A stretch of DNA of 64,000 nucleotides from Gemmobacter aquarius (GCF_003060865.1 NZ_CP028918.1:2034001-2098000), one strand, 5' to 3'. Counted from the first letter of the stretch, positions 9,629 through 19,754 are shown. The notes: generated from the sequence alone by a model not told the origin. A program made the numbers and translations.

Positions 9629-11286
9629 TGGGCCTGTCCGATGAAATCGTATTTCAACAGCCATAGCAGGCCACGCTCGACCCGTATAACCGGAATCTTC
9701 GTCGCCACGGCCAGTTCGGCCGCCGTGGTCCCGGCCCCACCGGCTGCGGCCAAAGCCTGCTGCACGCGGACAATCAGCGTCAGCGGTTCGAATTCGCGCC
9801 CCGTCTTGGTGTAATCGCGCAGGCGCCATGCCTCTTCCACCGTCACGGCTGAGGGGCGGGCCGCGTAGCGCCGCGCATCGTCACGCGGCAGATGCGCGGT
9901 CGGGAAGCTGTCGAAGATCACCATCGGCGACGGCGCGACCGGCAGGTGATGCGGCGAAACGGGCGGGTGCGTCGCAGCGTTCGCCGCCCTGCGGATGGCC
10001 GAAAGCTCGGCGAACAGATCCTGCATCTGCGGGATGACCGCCGCCCAATCGAACATACCCCGCGCCCGCGCCAGCCCCGCCGCCCCCATCCGCGCCCGCA
10101 AATCGGGGTTCTGCATCAGGTCCCGCACCGCCCGCGCCATCGCGCCGATATCGATCACCGTCAGCGCAGAATTCTGCGACAGGTATTGCATGTAGCTGTC
10201 GGTCCCGCCGGCATGGCGCAGACCATAAAGCGTGCTGTGCTCGGCCCGCCCCGCCAGCGTCGGTATACGGAACCCTGATGCGTCATCGACCGTATCACGG
10301 ATGCCGTCCCAGTCCGAGGCGACAACGGGCAACCCCGCCGCCATCCCCTCGACCGGGGCGAGGCCGAAACTTTCCTGCAGATTGTCGATGGGAAACAGGA
10401 ACATCTGCCCCGCCGACAGCGCTGCGCGGCGCAGCGCGGCATCCTGATGGGCAAGGTGGTGAAAGCCCACGTCCGGCATCAGCTTGGGCGCCGCGGAACG
10501 GAACACCCGCTCGCTGTAGCTATCGGGGAAATTGCCGTAAAGCAGCAGGTGCAGCTTTTGCCCCGTCCCCTCTTGTGCCAGTTGCAACGCACGGAACACC
10601 GGCAGCGGGTCGAACTTTTCATGCGGGCTCATCCGCGCCACGATCACCGCGACCACATCCGTCGCCGCGATTCCCAAGCGGTCACGCAAGGCTGCCCCCG
10701 CCGCCGGATCGGACGCGAAATCGGCGCAATCGATGCCTAAGGGCAGCACCGGCAATTGCGGGCGCGGTGGTACACGGCCGCCAAAACGCCGCGCCAGATG
10801 CGCGTCGATCAGGTCAAGCTGCGTCAGCACCGCAGATTTCACCGCGCGTGACGTGCAGATCACCGCGTCCCACTCCATCTGCGGCGCGGCGCGCAGGTGC
10901 CAGAACCCCTCCATCACCGCCTTGGTCGAAATCGTATGCGTCACCCCGCAGATCGAATAGCGCGTGGCCCCCCACAATTCGCGCCGCCACGCTTCGGGCG
11001 CGTAATTCGGACCGGAAAAATACACCGTGCCGACCGGTGCGATAGACCGCGCATCTTCCAGTCGCACCGTCCGCACCGGAGCGCGCACGCCGCATTCGGC
11101 GGCGAGTTTCTCGAACGCCGCCCCGTCGCCAAGGCCATGCGTCAGGCCCACGACCTCATTCACGACGGCGTGGCGGAAGAAGCCGCGGATGAAACTCTCG
11201 CCCGCCATGCGCCGGCCGTTCACGCCCTTGGCAGGATCGAACCCGTCGGGAGCAAACCAGATCGCGGCGTTGCGATCCTCGGTCAT
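9625..11286 (-). CDS. Glycosyltransferase, GT4-type
   Basis: 553 aa from the ATG at 11286, which overlaps the stop of the FkbM gene (ATGA). The C-terminal GT-B half contains the donor-binding segment '[20 protein letters not shown]', the EX7E motif of family GT4. The N-terminal domain is less conserved. After the GT domain a 130-residue tail with no recognised motif extends the protein beyond the usual 350-400 aa. Likely role: transfer of a sugar in surface polysaccharide or glycoconjugate assembly. It sits between FkbM methyltransferase and SDR genes in one leftward unit. Confidence 0.78.
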   Translation of the reverse strand: MTEDRNAAIWFAPDGFDPAKGVNGRRMAGESFIRGFFRHAVVNEVVGLTHGLGDGAAFEKLAAECGVRAPVRTVRLEDARSIAPVGTVYFSGPNYAPEAWRRELWGATRYSICGVTHTISTKAVMEGFWHLRAAPQMEWDAVICTSRAVKSAVLTQLDLIDAHLARRFGGRVPPRPQLPVLPLGIDCADFASDPAAGAALRDRLGIAATDVVAVIVARMSPHEKFDPLPVFRALQLAQEGTGQKLHLLLYGNFPDSYSERVFRSAAPKLMPDVGFHHLAHQDAALRRAALSAGQMFLFPIDNLQESFGLAPVEGMAAGLPVVASDWDGIRDTVDDASGFRIPTLAGRAEHSTLYGLRHAGGTDSYMQYLSQNSALTVIDIGAMARAVRDLMQNPDLRARMGAAGLARARGMFDWAAVIPQMQDLFAELSAIRRAANAATHPPVSPHHLPVAPSPMVIFDSFPTAHLPRDDARRYAARPSAVTVEEAWRLRDYTKTGREFEPLTLIVRVQQALAAAGGAGTTAAELAVATKIPVIRVERGLLWLLKYDFIGQAQ

Positions 11287-12086
11287 GCCTTGCCCTTTTG
11301 CTTCATCCACAGCCATGGCGTCGGGGTTGACCGCCATTCCCACATCAAAAGCAGCCGGTCGAGATCGCCGAGCGTGTCGGTCCAATCCGGCAGGCCACTG
11401 TCGTTCAGACGGCGTTCGTATTTCGTGATCGTATGCGTCTCGGCGAAACGCCCGGCGAGGGTCGTTACCAGACCGGGTCGCATGCCCTCGTGCACCTCGA
11501 CAAGGATATCGGCCTTCAAAAGGCCGGGCGCTGCAACCGGATCGAGCAATTCGGCCTCGGCGCCTTCGATATCGCAAAAGACAACGGTCTTTTGTCCCTT
11601 GCACTGGTCGAAATCGGCATGGGTAAAGGCCCCCCCGATCTCGACCCGCTTGGCCAGCCCGTTGGCAGCCGCCATCTCCGCGCAAGCCTCGCGCGCCTTG
11701 GGGTCGAGGTCACGCGCCAGAACGCGGGCCTTGGGCATCCGCATGGCAAGACCGGTGGCATAGTAGCCTTCGGCGCAGCCGACATCGATCACCAGCTTGT
11801 AATTGCCGGCAACGATCTTTTCGATGACCGGATGAAGCGAGGCCTCGTAGCAGCCGACCAGCCGCGCGTTGCGCGACCCTTCCGACGCGCGCACCGCATA
11901 TTTCAGCCCTTTGAACGGCCCCGAAAGCACCGTCTCGCCCGACCGCTGGACAAGCGTGTTTTCAAGAACCTGTGCCCGCCATTTCGCAAGGTGCCGAAGC
12001 GAGGCGTTCAACTGTTGCGGCGACGGTTCGCCTGACAGCAATTCGGCAAGCCTGCGCCGCACGCCGGCAACCATCGGGGTAGTCAT
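11283..12086 (-). CDS. FkbM-family SAM-dependent methyltransferase
   Basis: 267 aa. SAM motif I is 'VIDVGCAEGYYATGLA' near residues 101-116, and 'FCDIEGAEAELL' matches the characteristic D-x-E-G-A-E segment of FkbM methyltransferases, which often O-methylate sugars in surface glycans. It is the first gene of the leftward unit with the GT4 glycosyltransferase and the SDR, consistent with modification of a glycan. The ATG at 12086 has GAGG eight to nine bases upstream. The 123-bp gap to the ABC transporter genes upstream suggests its own promoter. Confidence 0.82.
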   Translation of the reverse strand: MTTPMVAGVRRRLAELLSGEPSPQQLNASLRHLAKWRAQVLENTLVQRSGETVLSGPFKGLKYAVRASEGSRNARLVGCYEASLHPVIEKIVAGNYKLVIDVGCAEGYYATGLAMRMPKARVLARDLDPKAREACAEMAAANGLAKRVEIGGAFTHADFDQCKGQKTVVFCDIEGAEAELLDPVAAPGLLKADILVEVHEGMRPGLVTTLAGRFAETHTITKYERRLNDSGLPDWTDTLGDLDRLLLMWEWRSTPTPWLWMKQKGKA

Positions 12087-12209
12087 GAACGGACCTCACT
12101 CTTTAACTTGGGCCATGCTAAGGCCCGCCGCGCCTTTGGTCCAGCCCTCGGCAAGCCGTGCAAGGCTACGGCAAGTCCCGTGCCAAGCCAGACGCCGGAC
12201 AACCGCGGG

Positions 12210-12971
12210 TCAGCCCAGCATCCGGTCGGCGCTGGCGTCGAACAGGCTGCGGGCATAGGCGGTCTGCATCCGCGCTGCCGCCAAATCGTCGCGGGACATC
12301 TCCTCGACGCTGCGGCCAATCTGCATGACCAGAACGCGGTCGCACATATGGTCGATCACCGCCAGATCATGGCTGACCATCAGGAAAGTCAGCCCCCGCG
12401 TCTCGCGCAGGCGCGACAGCAGGTTCAGCGTCTCGGCCTGCACCGACGCATCCAGCGCCGAGGTGGGTTCATCCAGCAGCAGCACCTCGGGCTCTAGCAT
12501 TAGCGCCCGCGCAATGGCGACACGCTGGCGCTGCCCGCCCGAAAGCTGGTGCGGATAGCGAAAACGGAAACCGGTCGGCAGGCCCACATCGGCCAACGCC
12601 TGCATCACGCGGGCATCGGTATCGCCGATCCCGTGGAGGGCGAGCGGTTCCGAAAGCGTGCGGTCGATGGTATGGCGCGGATGTATGCTGGCGTAGGGGT
12701 CCTGAAACACCATCTGCACACGGGCGGCAAAGGCGCGGCCGCGCGGCGTCGGCACCTTTTGCCCGCCGATCGAAATCTCGCCCGCCGTGACGGGGGCCAA
12801 CCCGCAGATCGCCCGCAGGATAGTGGATTTGCCCGACCCGCTTTCCCCCACCAGCCCGAAACTCTCGCCCTTGGCGACCGACAGGCTGACATCTTCAACC
12901 GCGCGAACCTCGCGGCCCTTGGCTTGGAACGTCACCGAAAGGTTGCAAACCTCGATCATGCCGCCGCTCAT
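12210..12971 (-). CDS. Peptide-type ABC transporter ATP-binding protein (DppF/OppF-like)
   Basis: 253 aa. Walker A 'GESGSGKST', signature 'LSGGQRQR', Walker B 'LLLDEP' and the H-loop 'VSHD' are all present. It is the second ATPase of a peptide/nickel/opine-class importer. It lacks the C-terminal oligopeptide extension with Cys residues found in many OppF proteins. The ATG at 12971 overlaps the stop of the partner ATPase. Last gene of the five-gene leftward operon that begins with the binding protein at 17394. Confidence 0.88.
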   Translation of the reverse strand: MSGGMIEVCNLSVTFQAKGREVRAVEDVSLSVAKGESFGLVGESGSGKSTILRAICGLAPVTAGEISIGGQKVPTPRGRAFAARVQMVFQDPYASIHPRHTIDRTLSEPLALHGIGDTDARVMQALADVGLPTGFRFRYPHQLSGGQRQRVAIARALMLEPEVLLLDEPTSALDASVQAETLNLLSRLRETRGLTFLMVSHDLAVIDHMCDRVLVMQIGRSVEEMSRDDLAAARMQTAYARSLFDASADRMLG

Positions 12972-13801
12972 CCTTGCGCCCAATCTGCGGTCCGGTCCAA
13001 CCCCGGCAAGGGACCACGGCTTCCCCCGATGCGCGGCAAACAGTCAAGCAGCCCCCGCGTATAGGGGTGATTGGCCGACAACAGGTCACGCGCGGCCAGT
13101 TCCTCGACGATGCGGCCCTTGTACATCACCAGCACGCGGTCACAGAACCGCGCGACAAGTCGCAGATCGTGGCTGATGAAGATCAGCCCCATCCCCCGAT
13201 CACGCACCAACCCGTCAAGGATCGACAGCACCTCGGCCTGCACGGTCACATCGAGCGCGCTCGTCGGCTCGTCCGCAATCAACAGATCGGGGTTCGGGAT
13301 CAGCATCATTGCAATCATCACCCGCTGGCCCATCCCGCCGGAAAGTTCATGCGGATAGGCGCCCATCACCCGCTCGGGGTCGCGGATCTGCACCGCTTCC
13401 AGTGCGGCAATCGCGGCCTTCTTCGCCTCGGCCCTGCCCACGCGGTCGCGCTGGCGCAAACCTTCCATCAATTGCGCCCCGATCTGCATCACGGGGTTCA
13501 GGCTGTATTTCGGATCCTGCATCACCATGGCGATGCGCTTGCCGCGCAAAGCCCGCATCTCGCGTTCCGATGCCCGCATCAGGTCTTGCCCGTCGAAAAC
13601 CATGCTTTCCGCAGCAATCCGCCCCGGCGGGCGGATCAGCCGCAGCACCGACCGGCCCGTCATGGTCTTGCCCGACCCGCTTTCGCCCACGATGCCCAGA
13701 CGTTCGCGCCCGAGGCTGAACGACACGCCGCGCACGGCCTCGACCACCCCCGCCTCGGTGTCGAATGTCACGCGCAGGTCTTTCACCGACAAAAGCGTCA
13801 T
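12968..13801 (-). CDS. Peptide-type ABC transporter ATP-binding protein (DppD/OppD-like)
   Basis: 277 aa starting at the ATG at 13801, which overlaps the permease stop (ATGA); a longer frame into the permease is rejected. Walker A 'GESGSGKTM', signature 'LSGGMGQR', Walker B 'LLIADEP' and 'FISHD' are present. The end includes 'LDCLPRIGG', part of the C-terminal region of OppD/DppD subunits. It pairs with the 253-aa ATPase to power import through the two permeases encoded upstream. Confidence 0.88.
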   Translation of the reverse strand: MTLLSVKDLRVTFDTEAGVVEAVRGVSFSLGRERLGIVGESGSGKTMTGRSVLRLIRPPGRIAAESMVFDGQDLMRASEREMRALRGKRIAMVMQDPKYSLNPVMQIGAQLMEGLRQRDRVGRAEAKKAAIAALEAVQIRDPERVMGAYPHELSGGMGQRVMIAMMLIPNPDLLIADEPTSALDVTVQAEVLSILDGLVRDRGMGLIFISHDLRLVARFCDRVLVMYKGRIVEELAARDLLSANHPYTRGLLDCLPRIGGSRGPLPGLDRTADWAQG

Positions 13802-14703
13802 TTCCCTGCACTCCGCGGGTCGAGCACATCGCGCAAGCCGTCCCCCAGCAGGTTGAAGCCAAGCGAGACGACAAAGATCGCAAGCCCCGGCATGGTGGCG
13901 ACCCACCACTGTTCGAACAGGTATTTGCGCCCCGCCGAGATCATCAGCCCCCATTCCGGTAAGGGCGGCTGCGCGCCAAGGCCCAGAAAGCCCAATCCGG
14001 CGGCGGTCAGGATCACCCCCGCCATATCCAGCGTCACGCGGATGACGACGCTTGGCAGGCACATCGGCACCACATGGCCCCAGATGATGCGCGCAGCCCC
14101 CGCCCCTTGCAGGCGCACGGCGGCGATATAGTCGGAATTCCGCACTGTCAGCGTCTCGGCCCGCGCCACGCGGGCATAGGGCGGCCAAGCGGTCAAAGCG
14201 ATGGCCAACACCGCGTTCTCGATGCCGGGGCCAAGCACGGCAACCAGCGCCAGCGCAAGGATCAGGCGCGGAAAGGCAAGGAAGATGTCGGTGATCCGCA
14301 TCAACACCTCGTCCACCCAGCCGCCGAAATAGCCCGCGACCGTGCCGATAACCAAGCCTACGACAGGCGCCGTCACCGCCACCAGCGCCACGATGTAAAG
14401 CGTGATGCGCGACCCGTACAGGATGCGTGTCAGGATATCGCGACCGAAATCGTCGGTGCCCAGCAGATGCCCCTCGGTTCCCGGCGGCAACAAGCGCCCG
14501 CGCAGGTTCTGCGCCACGGGGTCATAGGGTGCGAGCCACGGCGCAAAGGCCGCGACCACCAGCAAGACGGCAATGATCGCAAGCCCGATCATCGCGAGTG
14601 GATTGCGCCGCAGCCGCAGCCAACCCAAGTACCACTGCCCCAGACGCGCCTGCATCCGGCTTTGCGGATTCTGGTCGCGCAGCCATGCCATCGTGCCTGC
14701 CAT
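13798..14703 (-). CDS. Peptide-type ABC transporter permease (DppC/OppC-like)
   Basis: 301 aa. The N-terminal cytoplasmic stretch leads into 'NPLAMIGLAIIAVLLVVAAF', the first transmembrane helix of DppC-type permeases, then 'HLLGTDDFGRDILTRILYG', a hallmark of the family. About six membrane helices are predicted by eye. The EAA-like cytoplasmic loop is 'RLQGAGAARIIWGHVVP'. It overlaps the downstream ATPase start by 4 bp and follows the DppB-like gene immediately (stop to start next to each other). Confidence 0.88.
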   Translation of the reverse strand: MAGTMAWLRDQNPQSRMQARLGQWYLGWLRLRRNPLAMIGLAIIAVLLVVAAFAPWLAPYDPVAQNLRGRLLPPGTEGHLLGTDDFGRDILTRILYGSRITLYIVALVAVTAPVVGLVIGTVAGYFGGWVDEVLMRITDIFLAFPRLILALALVAVLGPGIENAVLAIALTAWPPYARVARAETLTVRNSDYIAAVRLQGAGAARIIWGHVVPMCLPSVVIRVTLDMAGVILTAAGLGFLGLGAQPPLPEWGLMISAGRKYLFEQWWVATMPGLAIFVVSLGFNLLGDGLRDVLDPRSAGK

Positions 14704-15747
14704 CTATCTAGCCCTCGGATCGACGAGCCGATACAGCAGGTCCGACACCATGTTCAGCGCGACGAAGGCGAGGCCGACGACAACCGTTCCCCCCAGCACG
14801 GCGGGCATATCGGCCACCATCAACGCATCGGTGATATAGCTGCCAAGGCCGGGCCATGCGAAGATCGTCTCGGTCAACACCGACCCTTCCAGCAGATAGG
14901 CATAAGACAGCGCAACCACCGTGATCAGCGGCACGGCCACGTTTTTCATGGCGTGCACCCAGACCACCCGCCATTCGGGCATCCCCTTGACCCGCGCCGT
15001 GGTGATGTATTCCTGCGAAAGCTCGTTCATCATGAAGCTGCGCGTCATCCGGCTGATATAGGCCATCGACACGTAACCCAGCAGCCCTGCAGGCAGGATG
15101 ATATGGCTGATCGCGTTGGAAAACATGTCCCAGCGCCCCGCCAATGCCGTGTCGATCAGGATCATCCCCGACCGCTGCGGCACCTCGAAATCATACATCA
15201 TGTCGTAAACCGCATCCAACCGGCCCGGCCCGCCAACCCAGCCCAGATGACCGTAAAATACCAAAAGGCCGATCAGCCCCAGCCAGAAAACCGGCATCGA
15301 ATAGCCCATCAGCCCGACCAGACGCACGATGTGGTCGGCGATGCTGCCCGGACGGGTCGCGGCCAGCACCCCTGCCGGAACGCCTGCGATCACACCAATG
15401 ATCGTGGCCAGCGTCGCAAGCTCCAGCGTGGCCGGAAAGTGGCGGGCGACCGCTTCGATCACAGGCTCTCCGGTGCGGATCGACGCCCCAAGATCGCCTT
15501 GGAACGCATTGAAAACATATATGAAAAACTGCTCTACCAGCGGCTTGTCCAGTCCCAGCGCGACCCGCGTCGCCTCGATCTGCGCCTGTGTCGCCCTCTC
15601 GCCCACGATGGCAAGCACCGGGTCGATCGGCACCACGCGCCCGATGATGAAGGTGACGAGCAAAAGCCCGAAGATCGTGATGACCAGCGAGACGGAAAAG
15701 CCAACGACGGCTTTGAACCGCGGGCCAAAGGGGAATGAAACTGCCAT
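14704..15747 (-). CDS. Peptide-type ABC transporter permease (DppB/OppB-like)
   Basis: 347 aa from the ATG at 15747. A first transmembrane helix (residues about 15-35) precedes a periplasmic segment, then 'GDLGASIRTGEPV', the DppB-family signature. The C-terminal half holds the EAA loop 'TARVKGMPEWRVVWVHAMKN'. It is separated from the binding-protein gene by 48 bp containing a GC-rich hairpin (about 15759-15786), which may make the binding-protein mRNA more stable than the rest of the operon. Confidence 0.87.
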   Translation of the reverse strand: MAVSFPFGPRFKAVVGFSVSLVITIFGLLLVTFIIGRVVPIDPVLAIVGERATQAQIEATRVALGLDKPLVEQFFIYVFNAFQGDLGASIRTGEPVIEAVARHFPATLELATLATIIGVIAGVPAGVLAATRPGSIADHIVRLVGLMGYSMPVFWLGLIGLLVFYGHLGWVGGPGRLDAVYDMMYDFEVPQRSGMILIDTALAGRWDMFSNAISHIILPAGLLGYVSMAYISRMTRSFMMNELSQEYITTARVKGMPEWRVVWVHAMKNVAVPLITVVALSYAYLLEGSVLTETIFAWPGLGSYITDALMVADMPAVLGGTVVVGLAFVALNMVSDLLYRLVDPRAR

Positions 15748-15758
15748 GCCAAACGCAA

Positions 15759-15786
15759 GGCGCCCGCGGTCAGACCCGCAGGCGCC
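15759..15786 (-). other. Intercistronic hairpin after the binding-protein gene
   Basis: GC-rich imperfect inverted repeat with outer arms ggcgcc at both ends, between the SBP stop and the permease start. Such hairpins commonly give higher binding-protein mRNA levels; the role here is inferred. Confidence 0.5.
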
Positions 15787-15795
15787 AAGCATGTC

Positions 15796-17394
15796 TTACT
15801 TGGTGATCGCCCAGTATGCGGCCGAGTCGGTTGCGCCGCCGGTGAAGAAATTCTCGACCCCTGCGCGCATGCCGGTCTGGTAGCCGATCTGGAACATCAG
15901 CACGAAGGGCGAGGTGGTGCGGTGCGTCTGCTGGATTTCGGCATACATCGCCGCCCGCTTGGCGCCGTCCCGCTCCATCACCGCATCCGCCGTCATCTGG
16001 TGCAGCGGGCCCGGATCATAGGCGTTGCGCCATGCAAGACCGCCGGTCTGCGCGTCATCCGCATTGTCGGCGTTCATCGAGAAGGCCGAGGCGTTGGTGT
16101 GCGGGTCGGGATAATCCGGCCCCCAGCTTTGCAGCGTGGCGTCATGCTGGCGCGCGCGATACCGTTTCAACTGCTCGGCCCCTTCGCCGATGTTCAGCTC
16201 GACCTCGATCCCGGCTTGGCCAAAGGTGTTCTGGATCGATTGCGCCATCTCCATCCGGTCGGACGAGTTCCTGACATCCATCACCACCTTGGGCGACGTG
16301 ATCCCCGATTCCGCGATCAGCGCCTTGGCCTTTTCGATATCGAGGCTATAGGGATTGTCTTCCAGCGCGCCCAGATAGCCCTTGGGCAGATAGGCCTGAT
16401 GCACCACCATCGCACCCTTCAGGAAGGTGTCGGCCATGCCTTGATAATCGATGGCCCACCGCATCGCATCGAGGAATTTCTCGTTCTTGTAGGCTTCGTT
16501 CTTCTGGTTGAACGACAGGTAGAACACCTGCCCGCCCACATCTTGCTGCACCTTGACGTCGGCATTGCCCGCCATGCCTTCGATATCGGTCGGCGTCAGT
16601 TCCCGCGCGATGTCGATATCGCCCTTTTCCAGCAGCAGGCGCTGGGTGGCCGCTTCGGGAATATGCCGCATGAAGACGTTCTTCAGCTTGGCATCGCCGC
16701 GCCAGTAGCCGCTGCGCGCTTCCAGCAGATAGCCCTCGTTCGGCTTGAAGGATTTCAGGACATAAGCCCCCGTCCCCGCCGAATTGTTATGCAACCACGC
16801 GTTGCCCATGTCGCCATCGACCTCGTTTGCCATGACCGTCGCCTTGTCGACGATGGACGCGACACCCGAGGTGAGGCAGTTGTAAAGGAACGTGGGCGCA
16901 TAGGCCTGATCGGTCTTGAGCGTCAGCGTATCGCCTTCGGCCGTCACCATCTGGTCCACGTTCTCGGCCGTCCAGCCGAACTGGTTCAGGATGAAGGCAG
17001 GAGATTTGTTCAGCTTGACCGCGCGTTGCAGCGAAAAGGCCGCATCTTCCGCCGTCACCGGATTGCCCGACGAAAAGGTGACGCCCGCCTTCATCTTGAA
17101 GGTAAAGGTCGTGCCCGCCTCGTCCACCGCCCAGCTTTCGGCCAGACCGGGCACCAGCTCGCCCACCTTCATCGGGTCAAGCTCGATCAGCCCGTCATAG
17201 GTGTTGTTCACCACGTCAAGGCCCGAGAATTCGTACGCCTCGCCCGGATCGAGCGACACGATATCGTCGATCGCGTCGGCGATGACCAGCGTATCGGCCG
17301 GCGTCTCGGCCATCAGGGCCGCAGGCGAAACCGTGACCAGCAGCGCCGCAAGCGCCACCGATCCAAACCGCGAAAGCTTCGGATCGAACATCAT
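15796..17394 (-). CDS. Peptide-type ABC transporter substrate-binding protein (SBP_bac_5)
   Basis: 532 aa. A signal peptide ending near residue 29 ('AALMA-ETPADT') is followed by the SBP_bac_5 pattern 'SLDPGEAYEFSGLDVVNNTYDGLIELDP'. Later segments such as 'TFTFKMKAGVTFSSGNPVTAEDAAFS' style text (residues about 95-120) fit the family that binds peptides, opines or similar. The start is ATGATG with GGGAG six bases upstream. It heads the five-gene importer operon transcribed leftward. The ligand cannot be told from sequence. Confidence 0.88.
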   Translation of the reverse strand: MMFDPKLSRFGSVALAALLVTVSPAALMAETPADTLVIADAIDDIVSLDPGEAYEFSGLDVVNNTYDGLIELDPMKVGELVPGLAESWAVDEAGTTFTFKMKAGVTFSSGNPVTAEDAAFSLQRAVKLNKSPAFILNQFGWTAENVDQMVTAEGDTLTLKTDQAYAPTFLYNCLTSGVASIVDKATVMANEVDGDMGNAWLHNNSAGTGAYVLKSFKPNEGYLLEARSGYWRGDAKLKNVFMRHIPEAATQRLLLEKGDIDIARELTPTDIEGMAGNADVKVQQDVGGQVFYLSFNQKNEAYKNEKFLDAMRWAIDYQGMADTFLKGAMVVHQAYLPKGYLGALEDNPYSLDIEKAKALIAESGITSPKVVMDVRNSSDRMEMAQSIQNTFGQAGIEVELNIGEGAEQLKRYRARQHDATLQSWGPDYPDPHTNASAFSMNADNADDAQTGGLAWRNAYDPGPLHQMTADAVMERDGAKRAAMYAEIQQTHRTTSPFVLMFQIGYQTGMRAGVENFFTGGATDSAAYWAITK

Positions 17395-17586
17395 GAAAAT
17401 CTCCCTGTCAGGATTGGCTCTGGTCAGGCTGCATCGGCCCTTCCGATTGTCCCATCATTTGGTCAGCCTTGGCCTTGCGATGTCAAGTCCGCAATCGGCC
17501 TGTCATCGCCCCCCCCGCCCGCAGGCCAGGCACATCGGCAAAACCCGGCCCCGAAGCGCCAGTAGCCTGAAAAGCAAGGTAATTCA

Positions 17587-17662
17587 TGGTGCCCCCAGCA
17601 GGACTTGAACCCGCGACCCCCTGATTACAAATCAGGTGCTCTACCAGCTGAGCTATAGAGGC
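17587..17662 (-). tRNA. tRNA-Thr (anticodon TGT)
   Basis: 76 nt including an encoded CCA. On the minus strand the acceptor 5' arm is GCCTCTA, paired with TGGGGGC. The D arm is AGCTCAGCTGGTAGAGC-like, the anticodon stem-loop CCTGA-TTTGTAA-TCAGG gives anticodon TGT, and the T arm is GCGGG-TTCAAGT-CCTGC. All stems close with only G-U exceptions. Confidence 0.95.
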
Positions 17663-17805
17663 AACGCCCATCAAATAACCTTGCTCTGCTTCGGGTGCAA
17701 GCGGTCGGAAAAGATTCTGCTGCGCCGGATCGTGCTGAAACTTTGCCCGATCTCCTTCGTAACTGGCCCGAACAAGCCTTGAACGGCACAGACAGGAGAC
17801 GCCAG

Positions 17806-18099
17806 ATGATCCACGAACCCTCGCTTTCACCCCGCCTGCCCGACAGTGCCACGCTCGGCCGGATGATCTGGCTGCTCGAGCGGATGCTGGCGCAGGGCGA
17901 ACGCGCCTCGATCCATTACGAACGCATGGCACCGTTTTCGCGCGGTACCTATTTCCGCACGCGCAATGCCTGTGTCGCGCTCGGGCTGGTCACGGCGCTT
18001 GGCAGCGGACGGATCCTGCGGCCGGAACCGCAGAAGATCAGGGTGTTCCTCGGTCAGGTCATGCCACGGCTGATCACGGTCGCCACACCCGCGTGCTAA
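17806..18099 (+). CDS. Small hypothetical protein
   Basis: 97 aa from the ATG at 17806, which has aggag seven bases upstream. The protein is basic, with a helical region 'TLGRMIWLLERMLAQGERAS' in the first third; no signal peptide or membrane helix is seen and no family is recognised. Its stop overlaps the stop of the convergent iron-type permease gene by 3 bp. Codon use matches neighbouring genes, and a good ribosome-binding site supports it as real. Confidence 0.6.
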   Translation: MIHEPSLSPRLPDSATLGRMIWLLERMLAQGERASIHYERMAPFSRGTYFRTRNACVALGLVTALGSGRILRPEPQKIRVFLGQVMPRLITVATPAC

Positions 18100-19754
18100 C
18101 GGTTGGCCCGCGCCAGCAACCCCACCGCACAAAGCCCCACCGCCATGACCACCAGCGCGGCGGGGGCGGCCTCGGACAGCTTTTCCAGACTGGCAAGCTC
18201 GAACACCCGCGTGGCGAGCGTGTTGAAGTTGAAGGGCCGCAAGAGCAGCGTCGCGGGCAGTTCCTTGACGCAATCGACGAATACGACCAGCAGCGCCGTC
18301 GCCACCGATCCGCGCATCAGGGGCATATAGACCGATTGCAGCGCCCCGCCTGCAGTGCGTCCCAGTGACCGCGCCGCCATCGGCAAGGACGGCGACACCC
18401 GCCCGAAGGCCGCATCGACCGCCCCTTGCGCGATGCCGAAGAACCGCACCGCAAAGGCAAGGATCAACGCCCCCGCCGTGCCGGTCATGATCAACCCAGG
18501 ATCGTGGCCAGTCAGCGCCAGCACCGCATCGGCCACGCGGTTGTCCAGCGCCTCCAGCGGGATCAGGATACCGACCGCCAGCACCGCGCCCGGCGCGGCA
18601 TAGCCCAGCGTCGTCAGCGGCAAGACCACCCGCGCCACGCCCCGCCCCGCCATCCGCACGCCGTAGACCAGAAACACCGCCGCCGCCACGGTCAGCACGG
18701 CGGCGATGCCGCCGACGAAAAGCGTATTTCCCAAAGCCCCAGCCAGACCCGGCGCCAACCAGACCGAGGGGCTGGCAAAGGCATGGACCAGCATCACCCC
18801 GACCGGCAGCACGAAGCCCATCGCAAAGGGAAACAGGCACAGCGCATTCGCCAGCCACGCCCGCCCGCCCGACAGCGCGAATGGGGCGACCGGACGCGAG
18901 GCGCGGCTTTGCTTGTGAAACCGCGCACGGCGGCGGCTGATGCGCTCGGTCGCGACCAGAAGCAGGATCAGCATCAGCATCACCCCCGCGATCTGCGCCG
19001 CCCCGCCCGCGTTGTTGCCGTTCAGCCATGTGGAAAAAATGCCCGTGGTCAACGTTTGCACGCCGAAATAGGTGACCGTGCCGTAATCGGCCACCGTCTC
19101 CATCAGGGCCAGTGCCACGCCGGTTGCCACCGCAGGTCGCGCCAGCGGCAGGCCCACCCGCAGGAACAACGCCCATGGCCCCGCGCCCAAGGCCCGCGCC
19201 ACCTCGTAGGAACAGCCCGACTGTTCGCGGAATGCCGCCCGTGCCAGCAGGTAGACGTAAGGGTATAGCGCAAAGGACAACACCAGAATGGCGAACCATT
19301 GCGACCGCACCTCGGGAAACCAGTAGTCCCGCGCCGATTGCCAACCCATCGCCGCCCGCAACCCGCCCTGCACCGGACCCGAGTATTGCAGGAAATCGAC
19401 CAGCGCAAAGGCCCCGACATAGGCCGGAATCGCCAGCGGAAACAGCAGCGCGTAATCCAGCCAGCCCCGCCCCGGAAAGCGGTACATCACCACCAGCCAG
19501 GCCGCCCCCGTCCCCATCGCGGCGGTCAGGAAGCCCACACCCGCCATCATGGTCAGCGTCGTCGCGAAATAACGCGGCAAGACCGTGGCCAGAAGATGCG
19601 GCCAGATATTCTCGGTCGGATGAAAGGCGATCCACACCACGGCCAGCATCGGCGCCAGCACCACGCAGGCGATCAGCGCGGCCCCGATTGACCAGCCATC
19701 CAGCCGGAACGGCGGCAAAAACCGCTTAGCCTGAGTGTTTTGGTCGGACATCAT
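18096..19754 (-). CDS. Iron(III)-type ABC transporter permease, two-domain (FbpB/FutB-like)
   Basis: 552 aa, the length of fused two-domain permeases of ferric-iron importers. About twelve membrane helices are visible, and two EAA-type loops: 'EVARALGAGPWALFLRVGLP' in the first half and 'AARSLGRTAGGALQSVYMPL' in the second. Family members move iron or other ligands supplied by a periplasmic protein. No binding-protein or ATPase gene is adjacent, so the partner subunits must be elsewhere. A MMSDQ start with the ATG at 19754 is used; ATG 19751 is also possible. Confidence 0.85.
   Translation of the reverse strand: MMSDQNTQAKRFLPPFRLDGWSIGAALIACVVLAPMLAVVWIAFHPTENIWPHLLATVLPRYFATTLTMMAGVGFLTAAMGTGAAWLVVMYRFPGRGWLDYALLFPLAIPAYVGAFALVDFLQYSGPVQGGLRAAMGWQSARDYWFPEVRSQWFAILVLSFALYPYVYLLARAAFREQSGCSYEVARALGAGPWALFLRVGLPLARPAVATGVALALMETVADYGTVTYFGVQTLTTGIFSTWLNGNNAGGAAQIAGVMLMLILLLVATERISRRRARFHKQSRASRPVAPFALSGGRAWLANALCLFPFAMGFVLPVGVMLVHAFASPSVWLAPGLAGALGNTLFVGGIAAVLTVAAAVFLVYGVRMAGRGVARVVLPLTTLGYAAPGAVLAVGILIPLEALDNRVADAVLALTGHDPGLIMTGTAGALILAFAVRFFGIAQGAVDAAFGRVSPSLPMAARSLGRTAGGALQSVYMPLMRGSVATALLVVFVDCVKELPATLLLRPFNFNTLATRVFELASLEKLSEAAPAALVVMAVGLCAVGLLARANR

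Noticed and set aside
17827..19635. 602-codon open frame opposite the iron-type permease
   Set aside because: Same strand as the permease but another frame, Gly/Arg-rich with no motifs, overlapping a clear membrane protein.
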